From the NCBI RefSeq assembly GCF_042429435.1, contig NZ_JBHMAF010000193.1: a stretch of DNA of 64,000 nt. One strand, written 5' to 3'. Source of the DNA: Ectobacillus funiculus. GTDB lineage: Bacteria > Bacillota > Bacilli > Bacillales > Bacillaceae_G. How positions within the stretch are numbered: position 1 is the stretch's first letter; every line of letters begins with the position of its first letter. The translations under genes were made by a program, and so were the position numbers. Of this stretch, positions 26,599 to 35,410 are shown in pieces. A model generated the notes under the pieces. That model was not told the origin of the DNA. It made no database searches and saw nothing but the letters and a program-made list of their open reading frames with translations.

Positions 26599-27603
26599 AT
26601 GCCCTTAGAAATCGTCCGCAATGATATTACAAGGATGGATGTAGATGCGATTGTGAATGCCGCGAATACATCACTGAAAATGGGTGGTGGTGTATGTGGT
26701 GCTATATTTCGTACGGCGGGTATCGATGAGCTGCAAGAAGCATGCGACAAAATCGGTGGATGCAGGATTGGACAAGCAGTTATTACCGATGGATTTAATT
26801 TGGACGCAAAATTTATCATTCATACACCAGGACCTATTTGGCAAGGTGGTTCAAACCAAGAAGCCGATTTGTTAAAGGCATCTTACTATAATTCTTTAGA
26901 GCTAGCAAAAAATTATCAATGTGAGTCCGTCGCTTTTCCATTGATTTCGACTGGTATATACGGTTATCCAAAAGAGGAAGCATTGCAAATTGCGGTTTCC
27001 ACCATCAGTTCATTTTTATTACATCACGATATGCTCGTTTATTTAGTTGTTTTTGACAAAAAATCTTTCGTTTTAAGCAAAAAGTTATTTACATCTATCA
27101 ATCAATATATTGATCAGCATTATGTAGAGGAAGCAGAACGCACTTTTAATGGCATTAGAAGAAAAGAACGATATGTAATGGAACAAGTAAAGGAAGTTGA
27201 AATTCCTCATCCGGATTTATATGCAGAAGCAGATCATTCCTTAGTAAACCTGTTGAACCAACTCGACGAATCCTTTTCTGAGCGGTTGTTTCGTTTAATT
27301 GATGAAAAAGGAACGACAGATGTTGAGACATATAAAAGAGCAAATATTGATCGTCGATTATTCTCAAAAATTCGGAATGAATCAGATTATACTCCAAAGA
27401 AGAAAACAGCCATTGCCTTTGCCATTGCTTTAAAATTGAATTTAGAGGAAACAATAGAGTTGTTAGCTGCTGCAGGTTATACTTTATCACATAGTAGTAA
27501 ATTTGATATCATTATTGAATTCTTTATCAAACAAGCTAACTACAATATTCATGAACTTAATGAAGCTTTATTTGTTTTTGATCAGCCATTACTCGGTATT
27601 TAA
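26599..27603 (+). CDS. macrodomain protein with C-terminal helical domain
   Basis: A 334-aa two-domain protein. Residues 1-165 are a MacroD-type macrodomain: DAIVNAANTSLKMGGGVCGAIF (ADP-ribose pocket) and the loop FPLISTGIYGYP. Such domains bind or hydrolyse ADP-ribose and its esters. Residues ~215-334 form a helical domain (RLIDEKGTTDVETYKRANID, then a helix-turn-helix-like ALKLNLEETIELLAAAGY) that I know only as a companion of macrodomains in Firmicutes. AAGGGGG precedes ATG 26599. It pairs with the vWA gene 77 nt downstream. Confidence 0.85.
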   Translation: MPLEIVRNDITRMDVDAIVNAANTSLKMGGGVCGAIFRTAGIDELQEACDKIGGCRIGQAVITDGFNLDAKFIIHTPGPIWQGGSNQEADLLKASYYNSLELAKNYQCESVAFPLISTGIYGYPKEEALQIAVSTISSFLLHHDMLVYLVVFDKKSFVLSKKLFTSINQYIDQHYVEEAERTFNGIRRKERYVMEQVKEVEIPHPDLYAEADHSLVNLLNQLDESFSERLFRLIDEKGTTDVETYKRANIDRRLFSKIRNESDYTPKKKTAIAFAIALKLNLEETIELLAAAGYTLSHSSKFDIIIEFFIKQANYNIHELNEALFVFDQPLLGI

Positions 27604-27680
27604 AATGTCGCTTTTCAAGCGACCATTTCTGATCGGAGTATTGTTATCCTAAGTTTATCAAATAACGGAGGGTGACGATA

Positions 27681-28334
27681 TTGAAGAGGAATTTAACAGA
27701 ATTAGTTTTTATTTTAGATAAGAGTGGCTCAATGGCAGGACTTGAAGCAGATACAATCGGCGGTTTCAATGCGGTGCTGATGAAACAGCAAAAGGCTGAA
27801 GGAGAAGCCTTTGTTACGACTGTATTATTCAATCACCTTTACGAATTCATACATGACAGAATAAATGTAAGAGGTATATCTCCCATTACAAAAAAAGATT
27901 ATGAAGTGGGGGGAACCACTGCGTTATTAGATGCTATTGGTTTTACCATTCAAAAAATGATTAATGTCCAAAAGAGAACAAGTGAGGATGAGCGTGCAGA
28001 AAAGGTATTATTCGTCATTACAACGGATGGGATGGAAAATGCTAGCCGTGAATACACGACAGATACAATCAGAAAAATGGTTCAGCATCAAAAAGAGAAA
28101 TACGGCTGGGAATTCATCTTCCTTGGGGCCAATATAGATGCCATCTCAACTGCTGCACAATTTGGAATTAATAAGGATTTTGCAGTTGATTACCATGCTG
28201 ACGATATAGGAACGCAATTAAATTATGAAGCAGTAAATGAGGCCGTTACCAATCTTCGCAGTGGCAAAAAGATTGATCACAGCTGGAAAGCAGGCATTGA
28301 AAGGGATTATAATCGGCGTTCAAGGAGTGAGTAA
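27681..28334 (+). CDS. vWA-domain protein
   Basis: A 217-aa cytosolic von Willebrand factor A domain. The metal-dependent site is complete: DKSGSMAG (DxSxS), the Thr in GGTTALLDAIG and the Asp in TTDGMEN. TTG 27681 follows GGAGG; a GTG at 27672 would overlap that site. It follows the macrodomain gene and ends at a strong terminator, so the two act together, perhaps in an ADP-ribose-linked stress or defence response. Function not established. Confidence 0.85.
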   Translation: MKRNLTELVFILDKSGSMAGLEADTIGGFNAVLMKQQKAEGEAFVTTVLFNHLYEFIHDRINVRGISPITKKDYEVGGTTALLDAIGFTIQKMINVQKRTSEDERAEKVLFVITTDGMENASREYTTDTIRKMVQHQKEKYGWEFIFLGANIDAISTAAQFGINKDFAVDYHADDIGTQLNYEAVNEAVTNLRSGKKIDHSWKAGIERDYNRRSRSE

Positions 28335-28398
28335 AATAACATCCGTTAGGGACACCTGATGTTTGATTGAACAGGGGTGAATCATTAGCTCTAAAAAA

Positions 28399-28440
28399 GT
28401 AAAAGGAGATGGTAAAACCAATAAAACCATCTCCTTTTTG
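28399..28440 (+). terminator. intrinsic terminator
   Basis: AAAAGGAGATGGT pairs with ACCATCTCCTTTTT over a 12-nt loop. Closes the macrodomain-vWA unit. Confidence 0.9.
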
Positions 28441-28668
28441 TTGTTAATCAACAGGATATATTATAACCTTTATATTAATTTATAACAATATTATAAATTT
28501 CCGATTAAATCTTTTGCAGAAAAGCAGGGATATAATCGTAATCTAAATTATGCTGGATAAAATTCGGTAATAATAAAATAAATTTGGAGATGGTTTTGAG
28601 ATTTTATTGAGTCAAGTATAGCTTTTTACGTAGGATCTGTTGATTATACATCCGTAGAGAACAGCCAT

Positions 28669-28914
28669 GTGCATCAATGTTTGGATGTAACATCCCCGCC
28701 AATTGCGACACAGGATGGGGGCCATATTCATTATACGGAGGGGTCTGTTGTATTTGAAGATGGACATACCCATCATTATAAGGCGTATTCAGGACCAGCT
28801 ATTCCTGTTGGAAGTGGAATGCACGTTCATTATTACGATTTTTATACAACTGAGGATAATGGACATAGACACCATGTAAAGGGAGTGGATCATCCTGCTC
28901 CAGGAAATAAATAA
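28669..28914 (+). CDS. YmaF-like His-rich protein, possibly 5'-truncated
   Basis: The product is dominated by repeats of the YmaF kind: GGHIHYTEG, DGHTHHYKAY, GMHVHYYDF, GHRHHVKG, each likely to bind metal through histidine pairs. YmaF-type proteins are longer. Coding sequence continues in frame to 28621 (FYVGSVDYTSVENSHVHQ), but the only starts are GTG 28669 or rare codons, so the true 5' end may be damaged. No ribosome site stands out. Coat or envelope location is a guess. Confidence 0.5.
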   Translation: MHQCLDVTSPPIATQDGGHIHYTEGSVVFEDGHTHHYKAYSGPAIPVGSGMHVHYYDFYTTEDNGHRHHVKGVDHPAPGNK

Positions 28915-28944
28915 GAATTCTAATCTATAATATACAAAAAGAAA

Positions 28945-28980
28945 ACATCAGAGGGGAAATCCCTCTGACGTACAGTTTGC
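28945..28980 (-). terminator. hairpin between convergent genes
   Basis: TCAGAGGG and CCCTCTGA with a 5-nt loop, between the YmaF-like gene and the minus-strand DUF1259 gene. Confidence 0.6.
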
Positions 28981-28994
28981 CTCTGATAGTCTGA

Positions 28995-29513
28995 CTACGC
29001 TTTTAATACCCTAAATGCTTCTCTTACTTTTTTGGCAAAAACTAATGGTGGTTCAACGGATTCAAAGTGCATATACATAGCACGTGGCTCTTCAAATAAC
29101 CAGTGATTATGAAGGGCTGTAACGATAATATTTTTTTTTCGAAGTTCAGTTAATAATGGATTAACTTCTTCTTGTAAAAGAACTGTTTCTCCTAAATTTA
29201 ATGCATTTCCTCTGTTATCTAAGCCCTCAAATGAGAAAAATTGAGGATTAACTAGCGGAGATTCCGTTCTACGTCCAAGAATAGTAAAATTGATGTTGCG
29301 AAACTTTTGCACTAAACATACTCCCTGCGGAGTAACCATTCCGGACCCATCTAAGATTCTTGCAAACTCATCACATAATTGTGCTCTAGGTAGCTGCCGA
29401 CTGGATTGATTTGAATAACGATCAGTATTTGAATAACAATCAGTGTTTGAACAATGATCATTATTTGAATGATAGTTCTTATTACCTAAATATTCCCAGC
29501 TGTTTGAATACAT
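28995..29513 (-). CDS. DUF1259-family protein
   Basis: A 172-aa protein. The C-terminal ~125 residues are the DUF1259 (LppY/LpqO-like) domain, with VTALHNHWLFEEPRAMYMHF as its best-conserved block. The N-terminal 40 residues are a Ser/Asn/Tyr-rich stretch made of imperfect six-residue repeats (NTDCYS, NTDRYS). ATG 29513 is preceded by AAGGAAG; the longer form from 29531 has no site. Unlike many family members there is no signal peptide. Function unknown. Confidence 0.8.
   Translation of the reverse strand: MYSNSWEYLGNKNYHSNNDHCSNTDCYSNTDRYSNQSSRQLPRAQLCDEFARILDGSGMVTPQGVCLVQKFRNINFTILGRRTESPLVNPQFFSFEGLDNRGNALNLGETVLLQEEVNPLLTELRKKNIIVTALHNHWLFEEPRAMYMHFESVEPPLVFAKKVREAFRVLKA
29411..29482 (-). 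repeat. four imperfect 18-bp tandem units inside the DUF1259 gene
   Basis: Units of the type GAATAACGATCAGTATTT follow each other four times with changes at a few positions. They code for the six-residue Asn-Thr-Asp-x-Tyr-Ser-like repeats in the N-terminus of the DUF1259 protein and could vary in number among strains. Confidence 0.65.
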
Positions 29514-29531
29514 AAAACGTCTTCCTTCCAT

Positions 29532-29762
29532 ACGTGGCAGAATTATTCAGCTTGTTTTCGCTAATTAGAGTATTCAGGTTATACGAGATGAGCTTGGACG
29601 ATATACTTACTCTTAATACCCATTTTATGATCTGGAGACTTCTTTCAGAGGATCCATAAAAAGTAGATACTTCCTGATTAATTTATTGCAAAGGGATGAC
29701 ATTAATAAAGTAACCTACATGAAATCCCATAATTTTTAGAGAAAACCTAATTTTCATAATAA
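29532..29762. other. intergenic stretch
   Basis: No gene seen. It holds the promoter region of the DUF1259 gene on its left. Confidence 0.4.
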
Positions 29763-29815
29763 AAAAGGACTATTCAAAAATGGCAGATCTTATCGCCTTT
29801 TTGAATAGTCCTTTT
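29763..29815 (-). terminator. strong terminator after the LCP gene
   Basis: A perfect 18-bp stem (AAAAGGACTATTCAAAAA and its complement) with an inner GGC/GCC pairing. It lies 55 nt beyond the stop of the minus-strand LCP gene. Confidence 0.85.
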
Positions 29816-29869
29816 GTTACAAGTCTAAACATTGGATATTGAGGGATGCATTTAATATTCTTTGAAAGA

Positions 29870-30859
29870 TTAGCTGAAATATCGAGAAACTAACTGTTTA
29901 ATTTTATCTTGATCCACGATATACTCATCGTTATAATTCTGCAAAATGTCATCATACGCGGTTTTATACTCACCAGGTAATTGGTGATATTGAAGTTGTT
30001 TAGATTTGAAATCCTTTAGTGCAAATGCAAGGCTTAAAACGTCCTTCTGTGTCATATTTGTAGACGTGATAACCTTCGGGAGCTCTTGAACAAATTGTGG
30101 TAATTTTATAATGTTCTGCGGCTTCAATGCTGATTTTGCCACACCAAGAAGCACCTTTTCTTGAAGCTGTTGACGACCAAACTCCCCATCTGCGATAGCA
30201 TGACGTTCTCTCGCAACCTCTAAGGCCATCGTTCCATCTAGGTGCTGCGTTCCAGCCTTCACAATCTTGCCGGCGTTTTGTGGAATCCATGAATGAGTAA
30301 TTTCTACATCATAAGGAATGTCTACATCAACCCCACCTAACGTATCAATAATATCTCTTAAACCCCAGTAAGTTGTTTCAGCGTAGTAGTTAATAGGTAC
30401 TCCTGTAAAATCACTGACAGCTTGGGCTGCTGCTTTTACACCTTTATCTAAAGAGTTATTGTCAGCTTGAACAATGTACTGGGCACTTGTCAGCTTCGTG
30501 TATCCATAGCCTTTTAAATAAATCCGTGAGTCACGTGGGATACTGACCGCATTATATTGTTTCTTGTCTATATCCATATGGATAAGGATCATGGAGTCAG
30601 AATGTCCCGCTGGATCTTCTGGTCGTTGATCTGTTCCCATGATAAGCACGTTAAATACGCCGCTCTTTGGCTTTACTTCACTTGCTGTGGTCGGTCGAAC
30701 TGCTGTCGCAACATTTTTAAAATAGTTTTTTGGCAGGAAGTTTTGGTATGCATATATTCCTAATCCACCACCTACTACAAGCAACGCTAACAAAATATAG
30801 ATACTATTTTTCCATTTAATCCTTGCCCTTTGTTTTCTTTCTTGTCTTCTCTCTCCCAT
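29870..30859 (-). CDS. LytR-CpsA-Psr (LCP) family cell-wall ligase
   Basis: A 329-aa membrane-anchored enzyme that transfers wall teichoic acid or other anionic polymers from a lipid carrier to peptidoglycan. A basic N-terminus, one membrane helix (IYILLALLVVGGGLGIYAY), then the extracellular LCP domain with MGTDQRPEDPAGHSDSMILI, SIPRDSRIYL and VARERHAIADGEFGRQQLQE, where the Arg and Asp residues bind the pyrophosphate and magnesium. AAGGAAGGG precedes ATG 30859. Similar to TagT/U/V. It follows the CDF transporter gene by 69 nt. Confidence 0.9.
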   Translation of the reverse strand: MGERRQERKQRARIKWKNSIYILLALLVVGGGLGIYAYQNFLPKNYFKNVATAVRPTTASEVKPKSGVFNVLIMGTDQRPEDPAGHSDSMILIHMDIDKKQYNAVSIPRDSRIYLKGYGYTKLTSAQYIVQADNNSLDKGVKAAAQAVSDFTGVPINYYAETTYWGLRDIIDTLGGVDVDIPYDVEITHSWIPQNAGKIVKAGTQHLDGTMALEVARERHAIADGEFGRQQLQEKVLLGVAKSALKPQNIIKLPQFVQELPKVITSTNMTQKDVLSLAFALKDFKSKQLQYHQLPGEYKTAYDDILQNYNDEYIVDQDKIKQLVSRYFS

Positions 30860-30928
30860 AAAATTGTTCCCTTCCTGTATTCATTTTTAGTATGACAGAC
30901 TTCCGCGATAATGCAGCATAAGTATGCT

Positions 30929-31831
30929 TTATCCTGGAAAATATGGATTCAAGTGAATGAGTACCTCTTTAATATTGTCATGCTTATCCATTAAAGCCTT
31001 TTTGATTTCCTTTCCTAGGTCATGTCCCTCTTTAATTGTTTTAAAGTGATCAATGGAAATCCGTACATCTACTAACACATAATGTCCGTGTTCCCGTGCT
31101 CGGATTTTGTCTATTCTTTTGACATCTGAAAAGTTCTGGATCACTTGGATATAATCCTGTAATAATGTTTGTTCGACGTTACGCTCCAGGAGGATGTTAA
31201 ACGCTTCAGAAGACATCTCCTTTGCAATTCTAAAGATTAAATAGGCTACAAACATACTCGCTGCCTTATCCCCGTATAACAAGAAGGTGAGATCATACTT
31301 ACCGCCAATAACGGATAGTACTACCCCCACGGCTGCGGCAATAGAAGCAACAATATCTGCCTTATGATCATAAGCGATTGCCTCAATCGCCTTACTTTGA
31401 TACTTTTTAGCAATAGCAAAAGAATATCGATACAGAATTTCTTTGGACACATAAGAAAAAAGCGCAATCCACATGGCTAGCAGGCTCGGTGTTTCCATCG
31501 GATGGAAAAAGCCTACAACCGCTTCAAATACAATATAAAGAGAAACTAAAAACAGTAAAATCCCTACGATTCCTGAAATAATGACTTCTGCCTTTCCATG
31601 ACCATAGGGGTGCTCTTCGTCAGCTGGCTTATTGGCCAATCCAATTACAAGTAAAACAATGATTGAAGCAAATACATCAGCAGCAGAGTGAATCCCATCT
31701 GCAAACACAGCTTCACTTCCGGCGTAAAGACCTACAATCACTTTTCCTACTGTTAAAATAATGTTACTAATTACACTAATCCAAGCCACCTTTTTGGCAA
31801 CGTTCTCTCGCGTATGACCCACGTATTCCAC
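30929..31831 (-). CDS. cation diffusion facilitator (Zn/Mn/Fe efflux)
   Basis: A 300-aa CDF transporter. Six membrane helices, with the transport-site motif HSAADVFAS in helix 2 and DHKADIVAS in helix 5 (HxxxD pairs), and a C-terminal cytosolic domain ending in HLNPYFPG with histidines for metal sensing. The start is taken as GTG 31831, with AGGGATAG upstream. Metal specificity cannot be told from sequence; the DHKAD form is common in FieF/MneP-like members. Confidence 0.88.
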   Translation of the reverse strand: MEYVGHTRENVAKKVAWISVISNIILTVGKVIVGLYAGSEAVFADGIHSAADVFASIIVLLVIGLANKPADEEHPYGHGKAEVIISGIVGILLFLVSLYIVFEAVVGFFHPMETPSLLAMWIALFSYVSKEILYRYSFAIAKKYQSKAIEAIAYDHKADIVASIAAAVGVVLSVIGGKYDLTFLLYGDKAASMFVAYLIFRIAKEMSSEAFNILLERNVEQTLLQDYIQVIQNFSDVKRIDKIRAREHGHYVLVDVRISIDHFKTIKEGHDLGKEIKKALMDKHDNIKEVLIHLNPYFPG

Positions 31832-32135
31832 ACCTATCCCTAATCATTTTTATGCTTTTGCATATTATCATGGAGAAATCGAGTGGGTCTAGAGAAACAG
31901 AATGTCTCAAAGTTAACTTTGTTGCGGGAAAGAAAGACTGTAATCATAACCCAAATTACATCGTATAAAACTCGGTAATATTTTGATGTATACTCGCATC
32001 TATTTATTACTGTATTGTCCATTTTGAAAATGAATAAAACCTATATTAAGCAGATACAGAAGTATTACTTTTTAAGTATAAATATAAACTTGTATTTTAT
32101 AGGATGTTTGTAATAAACTAAGACTAAGGTTAGCT
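31832..32135. other. divergent intergenic region
   Basis: Lies between the CDF gene and the LacI-type regulator, read in opposite directions. Apart from the operator at 32136 I see no gene or repeat. Confidence 0.45.
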
Positions 32136-32151
32136 GCGGGATCGATCCCGC
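32136..32151 (+). promoter_or_regulatory. LacI-family operator 1
   Basis: A perfect 16-bp palindrome, GCGGGATCGATCCCGC, 42 nt before the LacI-type gene. A nearly identical site lies after the gene at 33210-33229. The central CG and twofold symmetry are typical of LacI/PurR-family operators, so the regulator probably controls itself. Confidence 0.75.
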
Positions 32152-32193
32152 GAAAAATAAAAATATGAAAGAAGAAAAAATTAAGGTGATGGA

Positions 32194-33180
32194 ATGCCAA
32201 CTATTTTAGATGTAGCAGAAAAAGCTGGGGTATCAAGATCCACGGTTTCCCGAGTTCTTACCAATAGTGGTCGAGTGGATCCAGAAACAAAACAAAAAGT
32301 TTTAGCAGCGATGAAAGAATTGAACTACCAGCCGAGTCAGGTTGCACGTAATTTACGGAGAAAAGAAACCAACTTAATTGCCGTTTTAATTCCTTGTATT
32401 TCCAATCCGTTTTTTGGTAGTCTAGTTCAGGGGATGGAAGAGGTAGCTGTTAAAAAAGGATATCATGTTATCCTTTGTAATACGGGAGAAGATCCTGTTC
32501 GACAGATGGAGTATCTCCAGATGCTGGAGAGAAAACAAGTAGATGGTGTGATTCTAACTTCTTTACGAAACCCTCTAGAGGAGGTGAGATCTTACCTTCA
32601 GCATGGTCCAATTGTACTAGTTAGTGAATATGTAGAAGACAATTCTCTTCCTGCTGTCGTGATTGACAATATAAAAGCGGCGGAGCGTGTAACTGAACAT
32701 TTAATTTTAAAGGGTCACAAGAGAATAGGCTTTATCAATGGACCGGAACATATTATCCTCTGTCGGGATCGACAAAAAGGGTATATCCAGATGCTAGAAA
32801 ATTATGAAATATCGGTTTCTCATGATTTAATCACGTGTAGTGATTTTACCATTGAAGGTGGATTTGCATGTGCTAAGCAGCTTCTTGCACTAGAGGAGAA
32901 GCCAAGTGCCATTTTTGCTGCAAATGATGAGATGGCTGTTGGTGTCATTCAAGCTGTGCAGGAGCAAGGACTACGGGTTCCTCAAGACGTAGCGGTAGTT
33001 GGATTTGACAATGTACAAGTTTCTAAAGTAGTTCAACCAAATTTAACAACGATTGATCAACCAATTTTTCAACTTGGAGTAAAGTCCATGGAACTTCTCA
33101 TATCATGTTTAGATGGAGATGTATTGGAAGGTAAGCGAATCGTTTTAGAAGCAAATCTGTGTATCCGAGAATCAACGTGA
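32194..33180 (+). CDS. LacI-family transcriptional regulator
   Basis: A 328-aa repressor. The N-terminal HTH and hinge are classical: TILDVAEKAGVSRSTVSRVL then NYQPSQVARNLRRKET; a periplasmic-binding-like sensor domain follows with NDEMAVGVIQA and VGFDNVQVSKVVQPNLTTID. AAGGTGATGG precedes ATG 32194. It is flanked by two copies of one operator, one in front of itself and one in front of the AKR/SDR operon, so it very likely represses both. The effector is probably a sugar or polyol. Confidence 0.9.
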   Translation: MPTILDVAEKAGVSRSTVSRVLTNSGRVDPETKQKVLAAMKELNYQPSQVARNLRRKETNLIAVLIPCISNPFFGSLVQGMEEVAVKKGYHVILCNTGEDPVRQMEYLQMLERKQVDGVILTSLRNPLEEVRSYLQHGPIVLVSEYVEDNSLPAVVIDNIKAAERVTEHLILKGHKRIGFINGPEHIILCRDRQKGYIQMLENYEISVSHDLITCSDFTIEGGFACAKQLLALEEKPSAIFAANDEMAVGVIQAVQEQGLRVPQDVAVVGFDNVQVSKVVQPNLTTIDQPIFQLGVKSMELLISCLDGDVLEGKRIVLEANLCIREST

Positions 33181-33209
33181 GTCAATTGTCAATTAGACTT
33201 TTTTTTAAG

Positions 33210-33229
33210 TTGCGGAATCGATCCCGCAA
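33210..33229 (+). promoter_or_regulatory. LacI-family operator 2
   Basis: TTGCGGAATCGATCCCGCAA, one mismatch from perfect symmetry and the same core as operator 1 (32136-32151). It lies 99 nt before the aldo/keto reductase start. Confidence 0.75.
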
Positions 33230-33327
33230 CCTGAGATTCCATAGAGTGAACAATTAATCGACTGGAAGAACAACTTCCACAGTAATCTAACATCATTTTT
33301 AAACATATTTAGGAGGGAGCAGGACAT

Positions 33328-34254
33328 ATGAAATACCGTCGACTTGGAAAAACAGAACTTAAGGTTTCAGTAATTGGAGTGGGGACCTGGCAATTTGGTG
33401 GAGAATGGGGGAAGACTTTTTCCCAACGAGAGGTAAACCAAATGTTAGATAAAGCAAAAGAAGTAGGAATGAATCTGATTGATACGGCAGAATGTTATGG
33501 TGATCATCTATCTGAAGCTTTGATTGGAAAGTATCTTCAACAAGATCAGCGGGAAGATTGGGTTGTGGCAACAAAGTTTGGTCATCATTTCCATGGTCAT
33601 GTAAACCGTACTAATCATTGGGGAGCTGAAGAGGTTTTAAAACAGCTAGACGCTTCATTGAAAGCGCTTCGTACTGATTATATTGACCTTTATCAGTTCC
33701 ATTCTGGAAGTGATGAAGTGTTTGATAATGATGGATTGTGGACAGCACTAGACAAACAGGTACAGGCTGGAAAGATTCGTCATCTTGGTATTTCAATCGG
33801 TAGTAATGATAATGTATACCAAACTGATGCTGCTACAAAGGTAAATGCAGAGGTGATCCAAGTTGTGTACAATCGAGTGGATCAAAAGCCCGAAGGTCAA
33901 GTTTTCTTTTCCTGCCAGCGGCAAGACTTGGGGGTATTGGCCCGTGAACCTTTAGCTAATGGATTTTTAAGTGGAAAATATAAGCCAGGTGCTGTATTTG
34001 AACAAAACGATTGGCGTAGTTTAAAAAATCAGGAACAGTTGAAGCTAGTTGAGGAAATCCAAAGTAAAGAAGTACCTGAGGGCGTACATATGGCGCAGTG
34101 GGCATTAGCTTGGTGCCTGAAAAATCCTGCTGTTACGTGTGTAATTCCAGGTTACAGAAATGCAGAACAATTAGAGTCGAGCGCCAAAGCAGCAGATTTG
34201 GAACCTATGAATGATGCTCATCCGCAAGCATGGAATTCTAAAATAAATAGTTAA
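33328..34254 (+). CDS. aldo/keto reductase
   Basis: A 308-aa NADPH-dependent (beta/alpha)8 reductase. The catalytic set is visible: Asp and Tyr in NLIDTAECYG, Lys in VVATKFG and His in LYQFHS; the cofactor end is CVIPGYRNAEQLESS. AGGAGGG precedes ATG 33328. It is similar to IolS/YqkF-type Bacillus enzymes. First gene of an operon behind operator 2, with an SDR two genes on, so the pathway probably interconverts a sugar or polyol. Confidence 0.88.
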   Translation: MKYRRLGKTELKVSVIGVGTWQFGGEWGKTFSQREVNQMLDKAKEVGMNLIDTAECYGDHLSEALIGKYLQQDQREDWVVATKFGHHFHGHVNRTNHWGAEEVLKQLDASLKALRTDYIDLYQFHSGSDEVFDNDGLWTALDKQVQAGKIRHLGISIGSNDNVYQTDAATKVNAEVIQVVYNRVDQKPEGQVFFSCQRQDLGVLAREPLANGFLSGKYKPGAVFEQNDWRSLKNQEQLKLVEEIQSKEVPEGVHMAQWALAWCLKNPAVTCVIPGYRNAEQLESSAKAADLEPMNDAHPQAWNSKINS

Positions 34255-34269
34255 GAGAGGAAAGCCTAT

Positions 34270-34449
34270 ATGTATATAGTTTTTCTTATAGTAGCACTTG
34301 CTTCGGGTGCATTGATTGCTATTCAAGGGGTTAGTAACAGTGTCGGAAGTAAATTAATTGGGGCACCCGCAATGATTGCTTGGTTATCGGTCGTACAGGC
34401 TATTCCCCCACTCATATATCATAAGGAGATTGTGTATGATGGAAAATAA
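34270..34449 (+). pseudogene. truncated YdcZ/DUF606-type transporter
   Basis: A 59-codon frame with a good site (GAGGAAAG) begins MYIVFLIVALASGALIAIQG, the first helix and a half of a DMT-type YdcZ protein of about 140 aa. It then runs into the 5' end of the SDR gene and stops at 34449. The 3' two thirds are missing, evidently by a deletion that brought the SDR gene close. Confidence 0.65.
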
Positions 34450-35140
34450 AGTGGTAATCATCACTGGCGGGAGTGAGGGTCTTGGTAAAGGAACAGCCAA
34501 GGTTTTTGCTGAACAGGGATGGAATGTAGTAATAACAGCTCGTGGAAAAGAAAAGCTAGAGCGTGTTGCAGAAGAATTAACAACATCAAAAGGGAAAGTG
34601 CTTGCTATACCAGCTGATGTCTCGAATGCGGAACAAGTCCAATCCATGGTTCAACAAACGCTAAGGGAATTTGGTCGAATTGATGTGTTAATTAATAACG
34701 CTGCAATTGATTATCCAGCATCTATTGAGGAGTTAACCATTGAACAATGGGACCAAATTGTTGGAGTGAATCTCAATGGGGTTTTTTATGCATCTAAAGC
34801 TGTCTTTCCTTCTATGAAGTTAAAAAACTCAGGGTACATTATTAACATTTCCTCAGTAGCCGGTAAAAAGGGGTGGCCAAATGCCACAGCCTATTGTGCT
34901 ACTAAATTCGCATTAACTGGATTCACACAGGCATTGAATGGAGAAGGAAAGCCGTACAATATTCGTTGCTCTGTTGTGTATCCAGGGGGAATGGATACGA
35001 ACTGGCATGAAGAAAGACAACAAGAGTTCTTAAATCCAGAAGATGCGGGACGTTTTTTCTTTCACATGGTGACACAAGATCCTCGGTTTGTAGTAAATGA
35101 GGCAGTTATTACACCAGTTATCGAGCAGGGCTATCCTTAA
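34436..35140 (+). CDS. short-chain dehydrogenase/reductase
   Basis: A 234-aa classical SDR. TGGSEGLGKG binds the nucleotide, NNAAIDYPAS is the NNAG block, Ser is in ISSVAGKKG and the catalytic pair is YCATK. ATG 34436 follows AAGGAGA by 7 nt. It overlaps the truncated transporter by 14 nt and is in the AKR operon under the LacI-type operator. Substrate unknown. Confidence 0.87.
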   Translation: MMENKVVIITGGSEGLGKGTAKVFAEQGWNVVITARGKEKLERVAEELTTSKGKVLAIPADVSNAEQVQSMVQQTLREFGRIDVLINNAAIDYPASIEELTIEQWDQIVGVNLNGVFYASKAVFPSMKLKNSGYIINISSVAGKKGWPNATAYCATKFALTGFTQALNGEGKPYNIRCSVVYPGGMDTNWHEERQQEFLNPEDAGRFFFHMVTQDPRFVVNEAVITPVIEQGYP

Positions 35141-35167
35141 ATATTGTTAGAAAGGGGGATTCTCTAA

Positions 35168-35269
35168 TTGTTTCCATACCGTGAGGAAGTGTTGGGAGGT
35201 CATTTTTTGATTTTGAACGGCTTTCATAGAATGGTAGAACTTTTTGTCACCGTTCAACAACATGAATAG
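35168..35269 (+). CDS. possible 33-aa peptide or gene fragment
   Basis: TTG 35168 follows AAAGGGGG by 9 nt and the frame runs 33 codons (FPYREEVLGGHFLILNGFHR). The ribosome site is better than chance, but the length and rare start leave it open whether this is a peptide or the front of a deleted gene in the same operon. Confidence 0.25.
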   Translation: MFPYREEVLGGHFLILNGFHRMVELFVTVQQHE

Positions 35270-35410
35270 GAATAAATACGGTTGTATAACAATGCTTACG
35301 AGAAAAGAATTGTCGTCTCTTTTCTATGCATAACAACATCTGTTATTGTACATAATGCAAACAGGATATGTTATAATTTAACAAATACCTCCGAAAAGGA
35401 AGTGGCGTAT

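Noticed and set aside
35282..35410. Longer start for the antitoxin gene
   Set aside because: No ribosome site at 35282; AAGGAAG is placed for GTG 35411, and the added residues look unlike a protein of this kind.
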